Shown: positions 9,712 to 19,371, counted from the first letter of the stretch. The stretch: 64,000 bases of DNA from Kaistia geumhonensis (GCF_030815145.1 NZ_JAUSWJ010000001.1:1302001-1366000), one strand, 5' to 3'. A program made the numbers and translations. Notes: a model not told the origin generated them from the sequence alone.

Positions 9712-10611
9712 TCAGGATCCGGCGGCGCCCTGCAGCGCCTCTGCCCGGATCCAGTCACGGAAGGCGGCAACGCGCGGCAGTGCGAGCCGGTCTGGCGCAA
9801 CGACGACATGGTAGGCGAGCGACGTCTCGGCCGCCGTGGCGAGCGGCTGAACGAGGCGACCGCCCGCGAGGTCGTCGGCAGCGTAGACATCGCGGACCAC
9901 CGCGAGCCCCTGGCCGGCGATGGCCGCCCGGATGAGCAAGGCGTCGTCGCCGAAGCTCGATCCCGCCGATGCTCTGGGGTCAGGGCGGAGGCCCGCCGCG
10001 GCGAACCAGACCGACCAGTCGCGACGGTCCCGGTCCTGCAGCAGCGGAAAGGACAGACAGTCGGCCGCCGTGCGGAGCGGCGCCGCCATGCGCAAGAGCG
10101 CCGGGCTCGCGACCAGGACGAGCCGCGGCGCGAAGAGCCGTTCGCTGACGAGGCCGGCATAGGTTCCTTTGCCATGCCGGATCGCGACATCCGCTTCCCC
10201 GCCCCTGACATCGGCGAGCGCGGCCGTGGTCTGCAGTCTCACCTCGACCGATGGATGGGCCGCCGTGAAGCGCCCGAGCCGCGCGGCGAGCCAGGTCGAG
10301 GCCAGCGACGGCGTCGTGCTGACGGTGACGATGCCCGATCGGTGAGCGGTTCCCGAACGACGAGCCACCGCCTGCTCGATCGCCGCAAAGCTCTCGTCGA
10401 TCTCGGCGAGCAGCCGCGCGCCCTCCGGCGTGAGACGAAGCAACCGATGATGCCTTTCGAAGAGAGGCGTGCCGAGCCTGCGTTCCAGCGCCTTGATCTG
10501 CTGGCTGATCGCTCCGGGCGTCACGCCCAGAGCCGGCGCGGCGGACTTGATCGCCCCTCGGCGCCCGACTTCGACAAAGGCCCGCAGGCCGAGCCACGGC
10601 AATGGACTCAT
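9712..10611 (-). CDS. LysR-family transcriptional regulator (GcvA-like)
   Basis: A 299-residue LysR regulator. The N-terminal winged helix reads RAFVEVGRRGAIKSAAPALGVTPGAISQQIKALERRLG, which places the HTH at about residues 20-40, and the co-inducer domain follows from about residue 90 (GIVTVSTTPSLASTWLAARLGRF). The C-terminal pattern GLAVVRDVYAADDLAGGRLV is that of the GcvA/AmpR-like subgroup. It is divergent from an MFS exporter gene 73 bases away, the classic layout for a LysR protein that controls its neighbour and itself. A TTAG-N5-CTAA element lies just before its own start codon. The effector is unknown. Confidence 0.9.
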   Translation of the reverse strand: MSPLPWLGLRAFVEVGRRGAIKSAAPALGVTPGAISQQIKALERRLGTPLFERHHRLLRLTPEGARLLAEIDESFAAIEQAVARRSGTAHRSGIVTVSTTPSLASTWLAARLGRFTAAHPSVEVRLQTTAALADVRGGEADVAIRHGKGTYAGLVSERLFAPRLVLVASPALLRMAAPLRTAADCLSFPLLQDRDRRDWSVWFAAAGLRPDPRASAGSSFGDDALLIRAAIAGQGLAVVRDVYAADDLAGGRLVQPLATAAETSLAYHVVVAPDRLALPRVAAFRDWIRAEALQGAAGS

Positions 10612-10620
10612 GAACTCACA

Positions 10621-10661
10621 TTAGCCGGCCTAACGCGAAGCTCAAGGCTTATGGTTTGAGC
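10621..10661. promoter_or_regulatory. Candidate LysR operators in the lysR/MFS divergent gap
   Basis: Two dyad elements fit in the 73-base gap. The first, TTAGCCGGCCTAA at 10621-10633, fits the T-N11-A rule for LysR boxes. The second is a 6-base inverted repeat, GCTCAA and TTGAGC, separated by 10 bases at 10640-10661. Assignment to the adjacent regulator is inferred from position. Confidence 0.45.
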
Positions 10662-10684
10662 GATCGCGCGGCGCGCCGCAGAAC

Positions 10685-11854
10685 GTGGCGATGACCAGCC
10701 CGCCCTTCGCCTCCGCCGCCCTTGTCCGTCTGCTCGCCGTCGCCGCCGGCGCCGCTGTCGCCAACAGCTATTACAATCAGGCGATGCTCGGCCATATCGG
10801 GCGCGATTTCGCCATCTCGGCCGCCGGGGTCGCGGCGATACCCGTCGTCACGCAACTCGGAAACGCGATCGGCGTGCTCTTCCTTGCGCCGCTCGGAGAC
10901 CGGCTGGAGCGGCGGTCTCTGATGCTGTTCACCATCGGCGCGCTCGTGCTCGCGCTGCTCGCGGCCGCTGCTTCTCAATCCTTCGCCGCCCTCGCCGTGG
11001 CCAGCGTCGCGATCGGCGGCTTCGCGACCGTCGCGCAGCAGATCGTTCCCTTTGCCGTCACCATCGCGACAGACGACAGGCGGGGGCGGGTGCTGGGTAC
11101 GGTGACCGGCGGCATCCTGCTCGGCATTCTCCTCGCGCGCGTATTCAGCGGCATCGCGTCGGATCTCTGGGGTTGGCGGCTGGTCTTTCTTGTCGCGGCC
11201 GGCGTCATGGCCGCGATCGGAGGGCTGCTCGCCGCCCTGCTGCCGCGTATCCAGCCGACGACGGCTCTCACCTACGGGCGCTTGCTGGCATCGCTCTGGC
11301 ATCTCGTCGCCGCGCATCCGGTCCTGCGCCGGGCGACGCTGATCCAGTGCCTCGTCTTCATGGGCTTCATCGGCTTCTGGTCCAGCCTGGCGCTCGCGCT
11401 CGAGGCTCCGCCCTACCGTCTGGGCGCCAGCGCCGTCGCCCTGCTGGCGCTGGTCGGCGCGGCGGGGGCGCTGGCCGCGCCGCTGGCCGGGCGCTTTGCC
11501 GATCGCGCCGGGTCTCGACGGGTGGTGACGATCGGCACCGGCCTCGCCACGGCCTCGTTCGTTCTGCTGGTCCTCGGCCAAGGCTCCATGGCAGTGATGG
11601 TGACCGGCACGCTTCTTCTCGATCTCGCCGTCCAGACCTCGCAGGTCGCAAACCAGACGCAGGTCTATGCGCTCGACCGCGCGGCGCGCAGCCGGCTGAA
11701 CACCGTCTTCATGGCCGCCATGCTCCTCTCTGGATCCCTCGGAGCGGGCCTCGGCGGCCTCGCATTCGCGACATGGGGCTGGAGCGGAACATGCCTCTTC
11801 GGCGCCCTCTCGTCGCTTCTGGCGCTCATCCTGTCGCTTCGTCCGCCGCCGTGA
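10685..11854 (+). CDS. MFS transporter, drug/sugar efflux type
   Basis: A 389-residue major facilitator with about 12 predicted membrane helices and little soluble sequence. The loop between helices 2 and 3 reads PLGDRLERRSLML, a good match to the MFS GxLaDrxGrr motif. The general look (AraJ/YgaY-like, SYYNQAMLGHIGRDF at the start) points to an exporter. The annotated start is GTG; an ATG two codons later is equally plausible. It is divergent from the LysR gene and probably under its control. Its stop codon abuts that of the convergent LacI gene, together forming TGATCA, so no space is left for a separate terminator. Confidence 0.88.
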   Translation: MAMTSPPFASAALVRLLAVAAGAAVANSYYNQAMLGHIGRDFAISAAGVAAIPVVTQLGNAIGVLFLAPLGDRLERRSLMLFTIGALVLALLAAAASQSFAALAVASVAIGGFATVAQQIVPFAVTIATDDRRGRVLGTVTGGILLGILLARVFSGIASDLWGWRLVFLVAAGVMAAIGGLLAALLPRIQPTTALTYGRLLASLWHLVAAHPVLRRATLIQCLVFMGFIGFWSSLALALEAPPYRLGASAVALLALVGAAGALAAPLAGRFADRAGSRRVVTIGTGLATASFVLLVLGQGSMAVMVTGTLLLDLAVQTSQVANQTQVYALDRAARSRLNTVFMAAMLLSGSLGAGLGGLAFATWGWSGTCLFGALSSLLALILSLRPPP

Positions 11855-12937
11855 TCAGAGGCGGCGGATGCTCTCGCGAAGGACGAGTTCGCAGGGCAGG
11901 CGCACATGGGTCGGCGGCTTCACTCCGCCCTTGCCGGACATGCGGAGCAGCAGATCCTCGGCGGCAAGCCGGCCCATTTCGGTTCGCGGCTGGCGCATGG
12001 TGGTCAGCGCCGGATCGTAGTGCACGGCATATTCGGTGTCGTCGAAGCCGCCCACCGAGACATCGCGCGGCACCGAGACGCCGCCGGTCTTCAGACTGCG
12101 GATGAAGCCGAGTGCGATCTCGTCGGCGGCGGCGAAGACAGCGGTCGGCCGGTCATCGAGCGCGAAATAGCGCGCCGCCGCGCGGTCGCCCGAGACGAAG
12201 TCGAAATTGCCGGCGCCGCGCCATACGAGGCTCTCCTCGACCGCGAGCCCGGCCGCCGTGAGCGCGTCGCAATAGCCGCCGAAGCGCTCGTTGGTCTCGA
12301 TGCTGCCTTCCGGCCCGGTGATATGGGCGATGCGCCGATGGCCCGCCGCGATCATGTGGCCGACCATGGTCGCCGCAGCGGCGCGGTTGTCCACATCGAA
12401 GACGGAGAACCGGTCGCCGCCCGGAATGCCGGCGAACATCAGCGAGATCGGCACCTGGTCGGGCACCGCGACGAATTCCTCGTCGCGCGGCACGTTGCCC
12501 GTCACCACGAGGACGCCGTCGACCTGCCCGGCACGGATCACCCGCGCATAATGCGTCTCGCGCCGGCGGCTCTGGCGCGTATAGCCGACCAGGACACCGT
12601 AGCCCTGGTCGGAAAAAACCTCCTCGAGCGCATTGAGGACAGGCGTGAAGAAGGAGTTGCCGATGCCCGGCAGCAGCACCAGCACCATGCGGGTCGACTT
12701 GGCGCGCAACGACCGCGCTGCAGCATTCGGCGTGTAGCCGGTCTCTCGAATCGCGGACAGGACGGCCTCGCGAGTCGCCTCCGTCACGCGGTCCGGCAGG
12801 GCCAGCGCGCGGCTCACGGTCGCCGTCGATACGCCGGCAAGGCGCGCAACGTCCTGAATCGTCACGGCTCGCGCGCTCGGCGCATGATCCTCTGTCGTCG
12901 TCATCCCGCCCCGCCTTCCTGCCCCGTCGGCCGACAT
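11855..12937 (-). CDS. LacI-family repressor of the adjacent sugar regulon
   Basis: A repressor of up to 360 residues with an N-terminal LacI helix-turn-helix (VTIQDVARLAGVSTATVSRALALPDRV) and a periplasmic-binding-protein-like effector domain (RMVLVLLPGIGNSFFTPVLNALEEVF, then GGFDDTEYAVHYDPALTTMRQP). The ATG at 12904 (MTTTEDHAPS) is an alternative start that gives a more typical length ahead of the HTH. It is transcribed divergently from the sugar ABC operon. A perfect 14-base palindrome of LacI type lies over that operon's promoter, so repression relieved by a sugar or sugar derivative is the expected behaviour. The ligand is unknown. Confidence 0.92.
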   Translation of the reverse strand: MSADGAGRRGGMTTTEDHAPSARAVTIQDVARLAGVSTATVSRALALPDRVTEATREAVLSAIRETGYTPNAAARSLRAKSTRMVLVLLPGIGNSFFTPVLNALEEVFSDQGYGVLVGYTRQSRRRETHYARVIRAGQVDGVLVVTGNVPRDEEFVAVPDQVPISLMFAGIPGGDRFSVFDVDNRAAAATMVGHMIAAGHRRIAHITGPEGSIETNERFGGYCDALTAAGLAVEESLVWRGAGNFDFVSGDRAAARYFALDDRPTAVFAAADEIALGFIRSLKTGGVSVPRDVSVGGFDDTEYAVHYDPALTTMRQPRTEMGRLAAEDLLLRMSGKGGVKPPTHVRLPCELVLRESIRRL

Positions 12938-12981
12938 CCCTATCTTCGGACGTTTCTTTTGCAGCGCAAAATATATTCGCG

Positions 12982-13009
12982 TTGACAGCCGATCCAGGAA
13001 GCATACAGT
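12982..13009 (+). promoter_or_regulatory. Sigma-70-type promoter of the sugar ABC operon
   Basis: A perfect -35 box TTGACA (12982-12987) is followed after 16 bases by TACAGT (13004-13009), a 4-of-6 match to the -10 consensus. The predicted start of transcription, near 13015-13017, falls inside the palindromic operator. Confidence 0.65.
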
Positions 13010-13012
13010 AGA

Positions 13013-13026
13013 TGTAATCGATTACA
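13013..13026. promoter_or_regulatory. Perfect palindromic LacI-type operator
   Basis: TGTAATCGATTACA is a perfect 14-base palindrome with the central CG typical of LacI-family operators. It overlaps the predicted transcription start, so a bound repressor would block initiation. The adjacent LacI gene is the natural partner. Confidence 0.75.
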
Positions 13027-13123
13027 AGAATTCGGCCGGCCCGTTGAGCCAAGAGCACTCGGGCCGTCCGGTGCGATAGGCGTCTGCCCGATGCAGACGT
13101 CTGAACCTGGGAGGGTTTCAAGT

Positions 13124-14371
13124 ATGAAGCAGATGACGAAGGCACTCTTCGGTGCTGCCGCCATGGTCGCGCTGATGGCCGGCCCGGCGCTGGCGCAGGA
13201 GCCGCTGAAGCTCGAAGTGTTCCATTGGTGGACTTCGGGCGGCGAAGCGGCCGCGGTGCAGGAATTCGCCAAGGAGTTCGACGCGGCCGGCGGCCAGTGG
13301 GTCGACACCGCGATCGGCGGCTCGGGCTCGACGGCGCGCCCGATCGGCATCAACCGCATCATTGGCGGTGACCCGCCAGGCGCGATGCAGTTCAACACCG
13401 GCACCCAGATCGACGAGCTCGCCGCTCAGGGTCTGCTGCGCAATCTCGACGACGTCGCGGCCAAGGAAGGCTGGAAGGAAGCCCTTCCGCCGGCCTTCTA
13501 CGAGGCGATCGTCCGCGACGGCCATGTCATGGCTGCCCCGGTCAACAACCATGGCCAGAACTGGCTCTGGTACAACAAGGCGCTGCTGGAAAAGAACGGC
13601 ATCGCCGAGCCGACGACCTGGGACGAGTTCTTCGCCGCCGCCGACAAGCTCAAGGCCGCCGGCGTGATCCCGGTCGCCGTGGGCGGGCAGCCCTGGCAGC
13701 TGAACCTCATGTTCAACTCCATCCTGCTCGGCGAAGGCGGCAAGGACCTCTATATGAAGGTCTACAAGGACCTCGATCCGGCCGCGGTCACGTCGCCCGA
13801 GTTCAAGAAGGTCGCCGAGACCTTCGGCAAGCTGCGCGACTACTCGGACCCCGGCAACGCCAACCGCGACTGGAACGTCGCGACCGGCATGGTCATCTCG
13901 GGCAAGGCCGGCTTCCAGTTCATGGGTGACTGGGCGAAGGGCGAGTTCGTGCTGGCCAATCAGGTCGCCGGCAAGGACTTCGGCTGTATCCTCGGGCCGG
14001 GCGAGAAGAACTTCGTCATGGGTGGCGACGTCTTCATCTTCCCGAAGCTGAAGGATGAGCAGGGCACCAAGGCGCAGGACCTCCTGGCGACGGTCTTCAT
14101 GTCCAAGGACGCTCAGGTGAAGTTCAACGCCAAGAAGGGCTCGGTTCCGGTCCGCCTCGACGTCGACAACTCCCAGCTCGACGCCTGCGCCAAGATCGGC
14201 GTCGAAGTCCTCCAGGACCCGGCGAAGCAGATCCCGGCGACCGACATCCTCGCCTCGCAGGACGTCGTGCAGAGCCTGCAGGACGTGGTCGGCGAATACT
14301 GGGCCACGCCCACGATGACGGCGGACGAGTTCGTCGGCAAGTGGAACGACACGGTCGCCCAGGCCAAGTAG
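13124..14371 (+). CDS. ABC sugar transporter, periplasmic binding protein
   Basis: A 415-residue extracellular solute-binding protein of family 1 (maltose/glucose type). It has a signal peptide (MKQMTKALFG, cleavage near GPALAQE) and then KLEVFHWWTSGGEAAAVQEF, the usual first strand and helix of glucose/mannose-binding proteins. The start at 13124 is chosen over an in-frame ATG 11 codons earlier because it begins the signal peptide and has GGGAGG upstream. It is the first gene of a six-gene unit and is followed by a stem-loop, a common way to keep binding-protein mRNA in excess. The sugar is unknown; family resemblance suggests a hexose or glycoside. Confidence 0.92.
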   Translation: MKQMTKALFGAAAMVALMAGPALAQEPLKLEVFHWWTSGGEAAAVQEFAKEFDAAGGQWVDTAIGGSGSTARPIGINRIIGGDPPGAMQFNTGTQIDELAAQGLLRNLDDVAAKEGWKEALPPAFYEAIVRDGHVMAAPVNNHGQNWLWYNKALLEKNGIAEPTTWDEFFAAADKLKAAGVIPVAVGGQPWQLNLMFNSILLGEGGKDLYMKVYKDLDPAAVTSPEFKKVAETFGKLRDYSDPGNANRDWNVATGMVISGKAGFQFMGDWAKGEFVLANQVAGKDFGCILGPGEKNFVMGGDVFIFPKLKDEQGTKAQDLLATVFMSKDAQVKFNAKKGSVPVRLDVDNSQLDACAKIGVEVLQDPAKQIPATDILASQDVVQSLQDVVGEYWATPTMTADEFVGKWNDTVAQAK

Positions 14372-14386
14372 TCCTCGACGACATCG

Positions 14387-14422
14387 GCCCGGCTGCGCGA
14401 TGATGGCGCGGCCGGGCTTTTC
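14387..14422 (+). terminator. Intercistronic stem-loop after the binding-protein gene
   Basis: GCCCGGC and GCCGGGC, extended by an inner GCGC pairing, form a strong hairpin followed by TTTTC. It sits between the binding-protein gene and the permease genes of one operon, so it probably acts as a partial terminator or mRNA-stability element. Confidence 0.7.
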
Positions 14423-14457
14423 TTGAGTGGCCCGCCAAACTCGGGAGGTCGGGACGC

Positions 14458-15342
14458 ATGAAGACCCGTCGCCGCATGAATGTAGCCACCTATGTGGCGT
14501 TGTTCCCGGCCTTCATCGTAGTCGTCTTCGCCTATCTCGGCACGATGCTCTGGACGGTGCAGATTTCCTTCACCGAATCCAAGCTGCTGCCAACCTTCGC
14601 CTTCTCCGGACTGCGTCAGTACGAGCGGCTGTTCGCCACCTCGCGCTGGTCGATCTCGCTGGAGAACATGGTCATCTTCGGCATCGGCCTGATCGCCGTC
14701 TGCCTCGTGCTCGGCTTTCTCCTCGCCGCGGCGCTCGACCAGAAGATCCGCTTCGAGAACACGTTCCGGACGATCTTCCTCTACCCCTACGCGATGTCCT
14801 TCATCGTGACCGGCCTCGCCTGGCAGTGGATCCTCAACCCGACGCTCGGCCTGCAGCAATATGTGCGCAATCTCGGCTGGACCGACTTCCAGTTCGACTG
14901 GATCATCCGCAATGACCGCGCGATCTATGTCGTGATCATCGCCGGCGTCTGGCAGGCATCCGGCCTCGTCATGGCGCTGATGCTTTCCGGCCTCAGGGGC
15001 ATCGACCAGGAGCTCTGGAAGGCCGCGAAGATCGACGGCATCCCGACCTGGCGCGTCTATTTCAACATCATCATCCCGATGCTGCGCCCGACCATCATCA
15101 CCTCGGTGGTGCTGCTGTCGCTCGCCGTGGTCCGCGTCTACGACCTCGTGCTGGCGCTCACCGGCGGCGGTCCGGGCATCTCCACCGACGTGCCGGCCAA
15201 GTTCATCCTCGACTACCTGTTCGGCCGCGCGAATATCGGCCTCGCCACGGCGGCGTCGTCGATCCTCCTGGTGATCGTGCTCGTGATCATCACGCCCTGG
15301 CTCTACTACGAATATTTCCGTCCGAAGAGGGAGAGGCGCTGA
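14458..15342 (+). CDS. ABC sugar transporter permease, MalF type
   Basis: A 294-residue inner-membrane permease with six predicted membrane helices. The cytoplasmic EAA loop reads LRGIDQELWKAAKIDGIPTW, the site that docks on the ATPase, and the C-terminal side has LTGGGPGISTDVPAKFI, characteristic of first permeases of carbohydrate importers. The last codon overlaps the next permease start (TGATG), which indicates coupled translation. It should pair with the next gene as a heterodimer that carries the sugar delivered by the upstream binding protein. Confidence 0.92.
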   Translation: MKTRRRMNVATYVALFPAFIVVVFAYLGTMLWTVQISFTESKLLPTFAFSGLRQYERLFATSRWSISLENMVIFGIGLIAVCLVLGFLLAAALDQKIRFENTFRTIFLYPYAMSFIVTGLAWQWILNPTLGLQQYVRNLGWTDFQFDWIIRNDRAIYVVIIAGVWQASGLVMALMLSGLRGIDQELWKAAKIDGIPTWRVYFNIIIPMLRPTIITSVVLLSLAVVRVYDLVLALTGGGPGISTDVPAKFILDYLFGRANIGLATAASSILLVIVLVIITPWLYYEYFRPKRERR

Positions 15343-16253
15343 TGGCGACCGCCACCATGACCGCCAGCACCACCGCCCTTGAGCCCTCCGGCCCGCGGCC
15401 AAAACGGCTCACGGCCGACCGTGTCGGGCTCTATGTCTTCCTCGTCATCGCCGCGGCGTTCTTCCTGCTGCCGATGTATGTGATGATCGTGACGTCGCTG
15501 AAGCCGATGTCGGAGATCCGCCTCGGCAACATCTTCTCGCTGCCCGAGGCGTGGACGATCGAGCCCTGGCTGCAGGCCTGGAACTCGGCCTGCACCGGCC
15601 TCAACTGCGGCGGCATCAAGGTCGGGTTCTGGAACTCGATCCGCATCCTGGTGCCGAGCGTCATCATCTCGATCTTCATCGGCGCGCTCACCGGCTATGC
15701 GCTGTCGCTGTGGCGGGCGCGGGGCTCCAACCTCCTCTTCGCCGTGCTGCTGCTCGGCGCCTTCCTGCCCTACCAGGTGTTCATCTACCCGCTGGTGCGC
15801 ATCTATTCGTCGGTCGGCATCTACGGGACGATGGCGGGCATCGTCGTCACGCACACGATCTTCGGCCTGCCGCTGATGACGCTCCTCTTCCGCAACTATT
15901 ATTCGAGCCTGCCGATCGAGCTCTTCAAGGCGGCGCGCGTCGATGGCGGTGGCTTCTGGGCGATCTTCTTCCGCCTGATGCTGCCGATGTCGACGCCGAT
16001 CATCATCGTCGCCGTCATTCTGCAGGTGACCGGCATCTGGAACGACTTCCTGTTCGGCGTCGTCTTCGCCGGCCGCGAGAACCTTCCGATGACCGTTCAG
16101 CTGAACAACATCGTCAATTCGACCCAGGGCGAGAAGCTCTACAACGTCAACATGGCCGCGACGATCCTGACAGCGCTGGTGCCGCTCGTCGTCTATTTCG
16201 TGTCGGGCCGCTGGTTCGTTCGCGGCATCGCCGCCGGCGCCGTGAAGGGGTAA
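15342..16253 (+). CDS. ABC sugar transporter permease, MalG type
   Basis: A 303-residue second permease with six helices after a short cytoplasmic N-terminus. The EAA loop reads PIELFKAARVDGGGFWAIFFRLMLP, and the MalG-like ending WFVRGIAAGAVKG is typical of second permeases. Translation overlaps the preceding permease by one base. The following ATPase gene starts 3 bases after this stop. Confidence 0.92.
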   Translation: MATATMTASTTALEPSGPRPKRLTADRVGLYVFLVIAAAFFLLPMYVMIVTSLKPMSEIRLGNIFSLPEAWTIEPWLQAWNSACTGLNCGGIKVGFWNSIRILVPSVIISIFIGALTGYALSLWRARGSNLLFAVLLLGAFLPYQVFIYPLVRIYSSVGIYGTMAGIVVTHTIFGLPLMTLLFRNYYSSLPIELFKAARVDGGGFWAIFFRLMLPMSTPIIIVAVILQVTGIWNDFLFGVVFAGRENLPMTVQLNNIVNSTQGEKLYNVNMAATILTALVPLVVYFVSGRWFVRGIAAGAVKG

Positions 16254-16256
16254 AGC

Positions 16257-17345
<1,089 letters not shown>

Positions 17346-17352
17346 TTCGCAT

Positions 17353-17373
17353 GCCGGGGATCCCCTCCCCGGC
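17353..17373 (+). other. Small intercistronic hairpin
   Basis: GCCGGGG and CCCCGGC form a perfect 7-base stem with a 7-base loop in the 60-base gap between the transporter genes and the catabolic genes. No U-run follows, so it may be a processing or stability element rather than a terminator. Confidence 0.4.
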
Positions 17374-17405
17374 TTCCGCCCCCACAAAGCTTTCGCGAGA
17401 ATCCC

Positions 17406-18161
17406 ATGCCGAAGCACCTCATCTCCTTCCAGCTCTATTCCGCGCGCAATTTTCCCCCGCTAGAGACCGTTCTCGAGGGCCTGGCGAAGATCGGCTATGA
17501 CGCGGTCGAGCCCTATTACCCGCTCTATGGCGACGACGCCGCCGGCTATCGCGCCAAGGTCGATGCGGCCGGCCTCAAGACGCCTACCTTCCATGCGCCG
17601 CTCGACGGCGTGACCGGCGACACCGCCCGCTTTATCGACATCGCCAAGACGATCGGCGCCCACACCATCGTCATCCCCTATATCGGCGCCGACGACCGGC
17701 CGACCGATGTCGATGGCTGGAAGAAGCTCGGCGAGACGCTGGCCAAGACCGCCGGGACGGCCAAGGCCGCCGGCCTCGGCCTCGGCTACCACAATCACGA
17801 CTTCGAATATGCGACGCTGGCCGACGGCTCGCGCCCGATCGACCACCTGATCGGCAACGGCGTCGCCTCGGAGCTCGACCTCGGCTGGGTGGCGCGCGCC
17901 GGCAAGGACGTCGCGCCGGAGATCGACCGCCTCGCCTCCGAGATCATCGCCTTCCACATCAAGGACATCGCCCCCGCCGGCACGACCGCCGAGGACGGCT
18001 GGGCGGATGTCGGCCAGGGCACCGTCGACTGGGCGGGACTGTGGCCGCATATCGCCAAGGCGCCGAAAGCCGGCGTGCTCGTCGCCGAGCATGACAACCC
18101 GGCCGACTGGAAGCGCTTCGCCGAGCGTTCCTTCGCCGCCATCAAGTCCTTCGCCGTCTGA
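17406..18161 (+). CDS. Sugar phosphate isomerase/epimerase family (xylose-isomerase-like TIM barrel)
   Basis: A 251-residue protein of the AP_endonuc_2/IolE-like TIM-barrel superfamily. Metal-site style motifs are GYHNHDFEY near residue 120, ELDLGWVARAG, FHIKD near residue 182 and VAEHDNPADW near the end; together they supply the acidic and histidine ligands seen in the family. Members isomerise or epimerise keto-sugars or inositol derivatives. It lies in the sugar operon immediately before a Gfo/Idh/MocA dehydrogenase. That pair usually handles oxidised (keto) sugars, so the imported sugar may be processed through a keto intermediate. The exact reaction is not readable. Confidence 0.88.
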   Translation: MPKHLISFQLYSARNFPPLETVLEGLAKIGYDAVEPYYPLYGDDAAGYRAKVDAAGLKTPTFHAPLDGVTGDTARFIDIAKTIGAHTIVIPYIGADDRPTDVDGWKKLGETLAKTAGTAKAAGLGLGYHNHDFEYATLADGSRPIDHLIGNGVASELDLGWVARAGKDVAPEIDRLASEIIAFHIKDIAPAGTTAEDGWADVGQGTVDWAGLWPHIAKAPKAGVLVAEHDNPADWKRFAERSFAAIKSFAV

Positions 18162-18172
18162 GGCCCGCACGA

Positions 18173-19315
18173 ATGTCCACCATCCACAAGATCGGCCTGA
18201 TCGGCGCCGGCAACATCTCGCAGGCCTATCTGAAGCTGGCGCCGCTCTTCCCCGGCACCAAGATAGTCGCCGTGGCGGATATCGCTCCCGAAGCGGCCAA
18301 GAAGCGGGCCGACGAGTTCGGCGTGCGCGCGCTGACGGTCGACGAACTCCTCAAGGACGAGGAGATCGACACGGTCATCAACCTGACCATTCCCTCGGCC
18401 CATTACGAGATCAGCCACGCCATCCTCTCGGCCGGCAAGCATGCCTATTCCGAGAAGCCCTTCGCGCTCAGCGTCGAGGACGGCAAGAAGCTGGTCGCCG
18501 AGGCCGATGCGCGCGGGCTGAAGCTCGGCAGCGCGCCGGACACCTTCCTCGGCGGCGGCGGCCAGACGGCCCGCAAGCTGCTCGACGAGGGCGCCATCGG
18601 CCGCATCGTCTCCGGCACCATGCATGTCATGAGCCACGGCATGGAGCACTGGCATCCCAATCCGGGCTTCTTCTTTCAGCCCGGCGGCGGCCCGATCCTC
18701 GATCTCGGCCCCTACTACATCGCCGCGATGGTCAATCTGATCGGCCCGGTGACGCATGTCGCGGCCTTCGCCTCGAAGGGCTTCGAGGAGCGGCTCGTGA
18801 CCGCCGAGGGGCCGCTCAAGGGCAAGACCGTCCCCGTGGGCACCCCGACGACCATCAACGCCGTCCTAGAGTTCAAGACCGGCGCGCAGGTGACGCTCGC
18901 GGCAAGCTGGGACGTGTGGAAGCACGGCCATGTCAACCCGATCGAGCTCTACGGTACCGAAGGCTCGATGCTGGTCCCCGATCCGAACTTCTTCGGCGGC
19001 ACCGTGCAGTATTCCGAGCGCAGCGGCGACTACATCCCCGTCGACACCTCGACGGCGCCGTTCGGCAAGGGCAACTGGGGCGCCGACCAGGGCCATGCGA
19101 ATTACCGCATGCTCGGCGTCGCCGACATGCTGGATGCCGCCGAGCAGGGCCGCGAGGCGCGCTGCTCGGGCCGGGTCGCACTGCATGCGCTCGACGTGAT
19201 GGTCTCGATCCTCGATGCGGCCGTCAGCCGCAACGTCGTCACGCTCTCGACGACCGTCGAGCGCCCTGCCCCGCTCACGGCCGCCGACGCCGAGCGGCTG
19301 ACTGCCGCGCGCTGA
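18173..19315 (+). CDS. Gfo/Idh/MocA family NAD(P)-dependent oxidoreductase
   Basis: A 380-residue dehydrogenase with an N-terminal Rossmann fold (KIGLIGAGNISQAYLKLAPLF, glycine motif GxGxxxxA) and the family motif EKPFALSVEDGK, whose lysine is catalytic. The C-terminal alpha/beta domain carries GGGPILDLGPYYIAAM, with the conserved aspartate of these enzymes. Substrates in the family are sugars, inositols or their keto forms. It is the last gene of the LacI-controlled operon, 11 bases after the isomerase, and is followed directly by a strong terminator. Confidence 0.92.
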   Translation: MSTIHKIGLIGAGNISQAYLKLAPLFPGTKIVAVADIAPEAAKKRADEFGVRALTVDELLKDEEIDTVINLTIPSAHYEISHAILSAGKHAYSEKPFALSVEDGKKLVAEADARGLKLGSAPDTFLGGGGQTARKLLDEGAIGRIVSGTMHVMSHGMEHWHPNPGFFFQPGGGPILDLGPYYIAAMVNLIGPVTHVAAFASKGFEERLVTAEGPLKGKTVPVGTPTTINAVLEFKTGAQVTLAASWDVWKHGHVNPIELYGTEGSMLVPDPNFFGGTVQYSERSGDYIPVDTSTAPFGKGNWGADQGHANYRMLGVADMLDAAEQGREARCSGRVALHALDVMVSILDAAVSRNVVTLSTTVERPAPLTAADAERLTAAR

Positions 19316-19342
19316 GCCGCCCGAACCGACTTCCTCCGAACT

Positions 19343-19371
19343 GGGGCCGCGCGAGCGGCCCCTTTTCTTTT
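19343..19371 (+). terminator. Rho-independent terminator of the sugar operon
   Basis: A perfect 8-base stem, GGGGCCGC and GCGGCCCC, with a GCGA loop is followed by TTTTCTTTT. It closes the operon that starts near 13.0 kb and may also serve the converging ATP-grasp gene, though the U-run is only on the plus strand. Confidence 0.92.
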
